Positions 5,787-9,938 of a stretch of DNA of 9,938 bases are shown one piece after another. The translations under genes were made by a program, and so were the position numbers. Each line of letters starts with the position of its first letter. Position 1 is the stretch's first letter. This stretch comes from an uncultured Atopobiaceae bacterium (GTDB lineage Bacteria > Actinomycetota > Coriobacteriia > Coriobacteriales > Atopobiaceae): positions 1 through 9,938 of the forward strand of contig CANPVI010000041.1 in NCBI GenBank assembly GCA_947581665.1. Direction: 5' to 3'. The notes beneath the pieces are model-generated. The model saw only the letters and a program-made list of their open reading frames with translations. It did no database searches and was not told where the DNA came from.

Positions 5787-7361
5787 ATGGCAGAAGGCTC
5801 GTCCTTCATGGATAAGTTTGCCGCGGTCTCCACGGCCATCGGCAACCAGATCCACCTACGTTCACTTCGCGACAGCTTCTCGTCCATCATCACCCTGTTC
5901 ATCCTGGGTGGTGTTGCGGTGCTGTTCAACAACGTCATCTTCCCCGCCATCATGCAGGGCGACATGCTCGCCGCCTGGCAAACGTGGGGAAACGCCGTGC
6001 TTCAGGGCACGCAGAACTTCGCGTCCGTCATGCTCGCCGGCATGATCGGCTTCAGCTACGCGCGTAACGTCCGCTTTGACAACGCCATCTCCTGTGTCGT
6101 CGTGGGCATCGCCGCGTTCATCATCGTCATCCCGCAGTCCATCGAGGTCTCCGGCAACGTCGCCTCCCTCGACGGCCTCCAGCTTGGCGAGAGCACCTAC
6201 GACGTGAGCACCTACGTCACCTCCGAAGACGGCAACTACGCGCTCCTGAAGGTCCAGCAGGAAGAGGAGGCCAACACCGACGCCGAGGTCAACGACGGCG
6301 ACGTCGAGGACGTCATCCCGTCGGCCGTGACCAGCCTCATCACCGAGGACGGCACCACCGTCGACTTCAACCAGGCCGCCAATGAGACCGAGGAGGCCGT
6401 CGCCGCCTCCCTCGGCACCGGCGTGGTGATGTCCCAGGCCCTCACCTCGAACCAGCTCGGCACGAGCGGCCTCTTCGTGGCCATCGTCATGGGCCTCGTG
6501 GCCACGAGCGTCTTCATCTGGCTCTCGGGCATTGAGAAACTCAAGATCAACCTCGGCGAGGGCGTCCCGCCCGCAGTCGCGGCATCCTTCAACGTCATGA
6601 TCCCGATGGCCATCGTGCTCATGGGCTGTGGCCTCGTGGCGGCCCTTCTCGCCGGATTCTTCGACACGAACGTGCCGGCCATCATCAACATGGTGGTCAC
6701 CGAGCCGCTCCGCGTCTTCGTGGGCGACAACATCTGGGGCGCCTCGTTCATCTTCTGCATGGGCATGCTGCTCTTCACGCTCGGCATCCACCACTCCACG
6801 ATCAACTCGACGCTCCTCGAGCCGATCATGCTCGTGCTCATGACCGAGAACACCGAGGCGTTTAACCAGGGCCTGCCGGTGAACATGGAGAACTACAACT
6901 ACCTGAACTCCGACACGCAGGCCGTTTTCGGCACGATGGGCGGCTCCGGCTGCACCATCGGCCTCATCATCGCGACCTTCGCGTTCTCGAAGAGCCAGAG
7001 CGCGCGCGCCATCTGCGCGCTTGCCACCGCCCCCGGCATCTTCGAGATCAACGAGCCGATCATCTACGGCTATCCCATCGTCTACAACCTGCCGCTCATG
7101 ATCGCCTTCGTGCTGAGCTCCTTCATCGGCTATGTGGGCAGCTACTTCATGACGGTGCTCGGCCTCATGAACCCGTGCTTCGTGCTCGTCCCGTGGACGA
7201 CCCCGCCGCTCATCAACTCCTTCCTCGCCACCGCCGGCGACTGGCGCGCCCCGATCTGCCAGCTCGCCCTCATCGCCGTGATCACGGTCGTCTACACCGT
7301 GTTCATGAAGGTGGCCGAGGCGGCGGGCACTGGCTCCATGCCCGAGGAGGAAGAGGCCTAG
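5787..7361 (+). CDS. PTS lactose/cellobiose-family EIIC with acidic insertion
   Basis: Sugar-translocating membrane subunit of a split lactose/cellobiose (diacetylchitobiose) family PTS, 524 residues against about 430-450 normally. Family marks are IGNQIHLRSLRDSF near the N-terminus, the LGIHHS motif with His335/His336, FGTMGGSGCTIGL, and FEINEPIIYGYPIVYNL with Glu423, equivalent to the usual FNINEPIIFGLP. There are about ten hydrophobic segments. Residues about 120-222, between the third and fourth, form an unusual acidic insertion rich in Asp, Glu, Asn and Thr (for example VQQEEEANTDAEVNDGDVEDV). With the family's usual cytoplasmic N-terminus this loop would face outside. The start is ATG 5787, with AAAGGAG (5771-5777) upstream. 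EIIB and EIIA follow on the same strand. The substrate is likely a beta-linked disaccharide or chitobiose-like sugar but is not determinable; no glycosidase for it is in the window. Confidence 0.9.
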   Translation: MAEGSSFMDKFAAVSTAIGNQIHLRSLRDSFSSIITLFILGGVAVLFNNVIFPAIMQGDMLAAWQTWGNAVLQGTQNFASVMLAGMIGFSYARNVRFDNAISCVVVGIAAFIIVIPQSIEVSGNVASLDGLQLGESTYDVSTYVTSEDGNYALLKVQQEEEANTDAEVNDGDVEDVIPSAVTSLITEDGTTVDFNQAANETEEAVAASLGTGVVMSQALTSNQLGTSGLFVAIVMGLVATSVFIWLSGIEKLKINLGEGVPPAVAASFNVMIPMAIVLMGCGLVAALLAGFFDTNVPAIINMVVTEPLRVFVGDNIWGASFIFCMGMLLFTLGIHHSTINSTLLEPIMLVLMTENTEAFNQGLPVNMENYNYLNSDTQAVFGTMGGSGCTIGLIIATFAFSKSQSARAICALATAPGIFEINEPIIYGYPIVYNLPLMIAFVLSSFIGYVGSYFMTVLGLMNPCFVLVPWTTPPLINSFLATAGDWRAPICQLALIAVITVVYTVFMKVAEAAGTGSMPEEEEA

Positions 7362-7700
7362 TCCTTCCCCTTGGGCGGCTCCTTCGGGAGCCGCTCGCGA
7401 GCCTCGCCCGAGGCTCCTGTTGGCGCAACGCCAACACCCGTTGGCCACACGCCAACAGCGCTAGTCCAGAACGACTGAAGGGAGGGGCAGGCGCCTCCTT
7501 TGCCCTGTCCCTCCCACCGCTCATTGAGCTCGGTACTTCGACCAAGCGCGTCTGACCCACGCGCTCTGCCCTCGGTGGCCCCTCGCGCCGTATGGGCCCA
7601 GTACATTGGGAGGGAGCAACCCGCTCCCTCGCGGAAGAAGGGGCCACGCCCCAAGGAACAGGGCGCGTCTCAGCGAGACGACGCCGGAAAGGAACCAAGT
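7362..7700 (+). other. Hairpin-packed spacer between EIIC and EIIB
   Basis: This 339-base gene-free stretch holds at least eight hairpins in series: 7376-7393 (7 bp, UUCG tetraloop), 7399-7416, 7418-7436 (8 bp, 3-base loop), 7440-7456 (6 bp), 7480-7515 (two 5-bp stems with a bulge), 7545-7565 (7 bp), 7610-7630 (8 bp), 7640-7652 (5 bp) and 7666-7680 (6 bp). CCTTGGG (7369-7375) is complementary to 7650-7656 and could close most of the region. None is followed by a convincing T-run, so they are not standard terminators. RNA processing, message stabilisation, a structured regulatory RNA or a repeat island are candidates. No convincing promoter was found within it. Confidence 0.6.
7418..7457. repeat. 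Two tandem GTTGGC/GCCAAC dyads, 21 bp apart
   Basis: TGTTGGCG-CAA-CGCCAACA (7418-7436) is followed by GTTGGC-CACAC-GCCAAC (7440-7456). ACGCCAACA recurs at 7428 and 7449. The dyad centres are 21 bases apart, two helical turns, so as DNA they would lie on the same face as a paired protein-binding site. As RNA they are two adjacent hairpins. The repeat is seen; either role is inferred. Confidence 0.6.
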
Positions 7701-8006
7701 ATGGCCAGGAAGATCCTCCTCTGCTGCGCAGCCGGTATGTCCACGAGCCTCCTCGTCACCAAGATGAAGCAGGACGCCGCCGCGCGTAACCTGGACGTGG
7801 AGATTGAGGCCCTGCCGATCAACGAGGGTCTCGACAAGGTCGATCAGGTCGACGTCATCCTCCTTGGCCCCCAGGTGGGCTATGCGAAGGGCAACTTCGA
7901 GAAGGCCATCAACGGTCGCATCAACGTCTCCGTCATCCCGATGGCTGACTACGGCCGCATGAACGCCAAGAAGATCAACGACGAGGCCATCTCCCTCATG
8001 AAGTAG
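7701..8006 (+). CDS. PTS lactose/cellobiose-family EIIB
   Basis: Cytoplasmic phosphocarrier of 101 residues, close to the usual length of about 100-105. It accepts phosphate from EIIA on a cysteine and passes it to the sugar carried by EIIC. The active-site loop is CCAAGMSTSLL with phospho-Cys9, directly after the first beta strand (KILL). DVILLGPQVGY and VSVIPMADYGRMNAKKI are further family landmarks. GGAAAGGA (7686-7693) precedes ATG 7701 at good spacing. It sits between EIIC (339 bases upstream) and EIIA (98 bases downstream), and with them makes one complete split PTS. Confidence 0.95.
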   Translation: MARKILLCCAAGMSTSLLVTKMKQDAAARNLDVEIEALPINEGLDKVDQVDVILLGPQVGYAKGNFEKAINGRINVSVIPMADYGRMNAKKINDEAISLMK

Positions 8007-8050
8007 ACGTCGGGTCCTTCCAGCCCTACGTTTCCTTTTTCGATCCATTT

Positions 8051-8083
8051 GGCGACGGCAAGACTACCCAAGCGCTCGTCGCC
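8051..8083 (+). repeat. Hairpin just upstream of the EIIA ribosome site
   Basis: GGCGACG (8051-8057) pairs with CGTCGCC (8077-8083) around a 19-base loop, ending 10 bases before the AGGAGG of EIIA. A T-rich stretch (8027-8040) lies upstream. It may tune EIIA translation or be a processing site; the effect is inferred. Confidence 0.4.
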
Positions 8084-8104
8084 CTAACCAGAGAGGAGGT
8101 GCCC

Positions 8105-8437
8105 ATGGAGGGTATGGACGACCTTCAGATGACCTGCTTCCAGATCATCGCCGCCGTGGGAACCGCGAAGAGCGATTACGTGAATTCGATCTCCCTCGCC
8201 AAGGAGGGCAAGTTCGACGATGCGCGCGAGCTCATCAAAGAGGGCGACAAGGCCTACGCAGAGGGCCACGACGTCCACCTGAAGCTCCTCCAGCAGGATG
8301 CTGCTGGCGAGCGTGAGCCCGTTGCCCCGCTCATTCTGCTCCATGCCGAGGACCAGCTGATCTCCACCGAGGTCTGCAAGCTCATGGCCGAGCAGATGAT
8401 CGACGCCTACGAGCGTATCTGCGCACTGGAGAAGTAG
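8105..8437 (+). CDS. PTS lactose/cellobiose-family EIIA
   Basis: Cytoplasmic helical phosphocarrier of 110 residues (family about 100-116). It accepts phosphate from HPr on a histidine and hands it to EIIB. Family features are FQIIAAVGTAKSDYVNSISLAKEGKFDDARELIKEGD, the HLKLLQQDAAGE helix with the acidic residue expected at the trimer metal site, and LLHAEDQLISTEV with phospho-His80. AGGAGG (8094-8099) is 5 bases before ATG 8105, which decides that start over the in-frame GTG at 8099 inside the ribosome site and the ATG at 8114. It is the last gene before a strong terminator. Confidence 0.95.
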   Translation: MEGMDDLQMTCFQIIAAVGTAKSDYVNSISLAKEGKFDDARELIKEGDKAYAEGHDVHLKLLQQDAAGEREPVAPLILLHAEDQLISTEVCKLMAEQMIDAYERICALEK

Positions 8438-8470
8438 TCCACGCTGCAAACCCATAGAGGTTTGACCCTC

Positions 8471-8502
8471 AAGGCGGTGTAGCATCAGCTGCACCGCCTT
8501 TT
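8471..8502 (+). terminator. Rho-independent terminator after EIIA
   Basis: AAGGCGGTGTAGC (8471-8483) pairs with 8488-8500 around ATCA, with one T-G wobble, and runs into TTTT (8499-8502). It begins 33 bases after the EIIA stop. A smaller hairpin, CAAACC/GGTTTG (8447-8452/8459-8464), lies just before it. The next gene starts only 35 bases later, so leakage may be functional. Confidence 0.85.
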
Positions 8503-8537
8503 GCGTGAGGTGGACGAGGCGCGTGGAGGGAGAGCCC

Positions 8538-9239
8538 ATGGCCGAAGACGCGAAGATCATCATCATCTGCCCGAGCGGGCTCACCTCGGCCATGCTCGCC
8601 ACGCGGATGAACAAGCGCGCGAAGGAGCGCGGCTTGCAGATCGTGACTGACTCCATGCCGCTGCGTCGCGGGCAGGGGGCGCTTAGCGACTACGACGTGG
8701 TGCTGCTCTCGCCGGGCGCCGCCTCCTTCGAGCGCGAGTTCAAGGAGCTCGCGCCCGAGGTGGCCATCTCGCCGCTCTCGATGATGGTCTACGGGCGCCT
8801 CGAGGCAGACCGAGCCCTCGACCAAGCGCTGAACCTCATGCCGCTCGCCACGCGCAATCGCGCGGAGGCCGTGGACGAGGCGCTCGAGGCGCGCGCCGCC
8901 GCCACCGCCTCCGGCGCGCCGAGGAAGCTCATCGTGTGCTGCGCGGGCGGCATGTCCTCGAGCCTCCTTTCCCAGAAGGTCCAAGACGAGATCCGCGCGC
9001 GCAACCTCAACATCGAGGTGGGGTGGACAAGCGTCCACAAGCTCGAGTTCGAGCCCGTGGAGGCCGACTGCATCCTCGTGGGGCCGCAGGTGAGCCCCAT
9101 CGTGCCGCGCCTTCGGGAGGTCTACGGCGACGCCACGCCCGTCGCGCTCATGAGCATGAGGGACTACGGCACCATGGACGCCAAGGCCATCGTGAACCAA
9201 GCGCTCCTCCTCATGGCGGAGCACGATCTCTCGCGCTAG
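8538..9239 (+). CDS. Tandem EIIB-EIIB protein of the lactose/cellobiose PTS family
   Basis: Cytoplasmic protein of 233 residues made of two EIIB domains and no EIIC or EIIA. Domain 1 (about 5-108) has the loop CPSGLTSAML with Cys11 at the phosphorylation position but the usual GMSTS altered, then DVVLLSPGAASFEREF. A linker rich in Ala, Glu and Arg (about 109-128) leads to domain 2 (about 129-230). That domain is closer to canonical, with CCAGGMSSSLL, Cys135 at the active position, CILVGPQVSPIVPRL and ALMSMRDYGTMDAKAI. GGAGGG (8525-8530) fixes ATG 8538; the in-frame GTG at 8505 would follow the terminator directly and adds no domain sequence. It lies 35 bases after the EIIA terminator with no room for a normal promoter, so low-level readthrough is likely. 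It may be an accessory phosphate acceptor or a regulatory module for the nearby PTS. The domain calls are firm; the role is unknown. Confidence 0.85.
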   Translation: MAEDAKIIIICPSGLTSAMLATRMNKRAKERGLQIVTDSMPLRRGQGALSDYDVVLLSPGAASFEREFKELAPEVAISPLSMMVYGRLEADRALDQALNLMPLATRNRAEAVDEALEARAAATASGAPRKLIVCCAGGMSSSLLSQKVQDEIRARNLNIEVGWTSVHKLEFEPVEADCILVGPQVSPIVPRLREVYGDATPVALMSMRDYGTMDAKAIVNQALLLMAEHDLSR

Positions 9240-9259
9240 CCGGCGCATGCGGGGCACTT

Positions 9260-9268
9260 TGATAGACT
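9260..9268 (+). promoter_or_regulatory. Possible extended -10 promoter for the zinc-ribbon gene
   Basis: TGATAGACT reads as an extended -10 (TG, one base, then TAGACT, 4 of 6 to consensus), but no convincing -35 lies 16-18 bases upstream. It would start transcription near 9275, about 50 bases before the next gene. Evidence is weak. Confidence 0.25.
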
Positions 9269-9324
9269 AGTGAGGTTGCCGAGAGCGACGCTCAGGGTGC
9301 ACGCGAGCGAACGAGGGGATGCAC

Positions 9325-9756
9325 ATGCAGGAGCTGCTGGACCAGATCATCACGCCGGAAGTGCGCATGGTGCTCTACCTCGCGCTCGCGTGCGTGATCA
9401 TGCTCTACATCCTCTCCATCGTCTACGTGGTGCGCGACGCCCAGCGCCGTGGGGCCGAACCGTGGTGGCTCTGGGCCATCATCTCCGTCATCCCCATCGT
9501 GGGGCTCCTCGCCTACGTGATCCTTCGCCCCTCGAGCTACCTCGTCGATCGCGAGGAGCAGGACCTCGACATCGCCCTTCGCGAGCACCAACTCTCGCAC
9601 TACGGCATCTGTCCGAAGTGCGGCACCCCGATCGATCGCGATTTCATCGTCTGCCCCATCTGCAACACGCAAGTGCGAAACGTCTGCCCCACCTGCCACA
9701 GGCCGCTCAACGCCGATTGGAAGGTGTGCCCCTACTGCCGCACACGCATCCAGTAG
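9325..9756 (+). CDS. Membrane-anchored double zinc-ribbon protein (PLDc_N-like)
   Basis: Small membrane protein of 143 residues with two predicted helices (about 15-36 and 48-68). Between and after them it matches the PLD-nuclease N-terminal (PLDc_N) pattern: YVVRDAQRRGAEPWWLW...GLLAYVILRPSSYL. A charged linker follows, then a double zinc ribbon in the cytoplasmic tail with four CxxC pairs: Cys96/99, 110/113, 121/124 and 135/138. This should bind two zinc ions. GAGGGG (9313-9318) is 6 bases before ATG 9325 but abuts ATG 9319, so 9325 is preferred. No catalytic phospholipase motif is present. Such proteins are usually treated as membrane adaptors of unknown role. It lies between two EIIB-like genes on the same strand, suggesting a link to PTS sensing, which is inference only. 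Confidence 0.8.
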   Translation: MQELLDQIITPEVRMVLYLALACVIMLYILSIVYVVRDAQRRGAEPWWLWAIISVIPIVGLLAYVILRPSSYLVDREEQDLDIALREHQLSHYGICPKCGTPIDRDFIVCPICNTQVRNVCPTCHRPLNADWKVCPYCRTRIQ

Positions 9757-9768
9757 CGGCCATTGGCG

Positions 9769-9938
9769 TTGGAGCCCGAGCTCAACACCCCTGAAACGGC
9801 GAAACCGCTGCGGCTCTTGCTCGTCTGCGACGAGGGCCACTCCACGAGCATCCTCATGGCTCGCGTGAAGGCGGCTGCGGGCCGCTGCGAGCGGCCCATC
9901 ACGGCCACGTGCGATGGCTTCCGGGCGAGCCTTTGGGA
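9769..9938 (+). CDS. EIIB-like protein, 3' end beyond window
   Basis: The open frame translates as a short N-terminal tail followed by LRLLLVCDEGHSTSILMARVKAA. This is the first strand and phosphate loop of a lactose/cellobiose-type EIIB, with a cysteine at the phosphorylation position (codon 9826-9828) and CxxGxSTS retained (CDEGHSTS). At least 56 residues are visible before the window ends. The start is uncertain: no ATG precedes the motif in frame, leaving TTG 9769 (used here) or TTG 9763, neither with a clear ribosome site. The frame is continuous with the zinc-ribbon gene across its TAG (9754-9756), so coupled re-initiation or readthrough is possible. It is the third extra EIIB-like module in this cluster; its function is unknown. 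Confidence 0.6.
   Translation, partial: MEPELNTPETAKPLRLLLVCDEGHSTSILMARVKAAAGRCERPITATCDGFRASLW

Noticed and set aside
5862..7448. Minus-strand open frame of 528 codons across EIIC
   Set aside because: Composition is Asp/Glu/His/Gly repeats without domains; the plus-strand EIIC is unmistakable.
7362..7700. CRISPR array or tandem terminators
   Set aside because: The hairpins differ in sequence with no regular repeat-spacer length, and none has a convincing U-tract.
8447..8502. tRNA-like segment around GGTTTGACCCTC
   Set aside because: No acceptor, D or anticodon arms can be formed; the segment is explained by a small hairpin plus the EIIA terminator.

Overview
The window is GC-rich, with codons ending mostly in C or G. 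It is laid out as a carbohydrate-phosphotransferase (PTS) accessory region of the kind common in gut Coriobacteriia (Collinsella/Olsenella-like Actinomycetota). That taxonomic call is an inference from base composition, protein flavour and gene content; no rRNA or marker gene is present.

Left part (1-4454), sucrose locus. A 5'-truncated LacI-family regulator (ScrR-like) is followed by a 244-base spacer. The spacer holds a large dyad (685-740) and a good promoter carrying a perfect LacI/cre-type operator (836-849). Next come a sucrose-type EIIBCA permease (scrA) and a GH32 sucrose-6-phosphate hydrolase (scrB), 4 bases apart. Together they would import sucrose as sucrose-6-phosphate and split it into glucose-6-phosphate and fructose. 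The first 80 bases are a near-perfect palindrome, most likely an assembly fold-back at a contig end, so the start of scrR is not trustworthy.

Middle part (4470-8502), a second PTS of the lactose/cellobiose family. A minus-strand GntR/HutC-type regulator converges on scrB. It is divergent from a split PTS operon read as EIIC (5787), EIIB (7701) and EIIA (8105). A control region and long leader of about 590 bases precede EIIC. EIIC carries an acidic insertion of about 100 residues. The 339 bases between EIIC and EIIB are packed with perfect hairpins that lack U-tracts. A strong intrinsic terminator follows EIIA.

Right part (8538-9938), the least ordinary part. Thirty-five bases after the terminator begins a protein made of two EIIB domains in tandem with no EIIC or EIIA. 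It is followed by a small membrane protein with two TM helices and a double zinc ribbon (eight cysteines). Immediately after that stop codon, in the same frame, a third EIIB-like sequence (CDEGHSTS) runs off the window. All three extra EIIB-like domains keep the phospho-cysteine position, but two of them have altered loops. They may be regulatory or phosphate-relay modules of the nearby PTS rather than ordinary permease subunits. This group is the best candidate for something undescribed.

No tRNA, rRNA, CRISPR array, transposase or integrase was seen.
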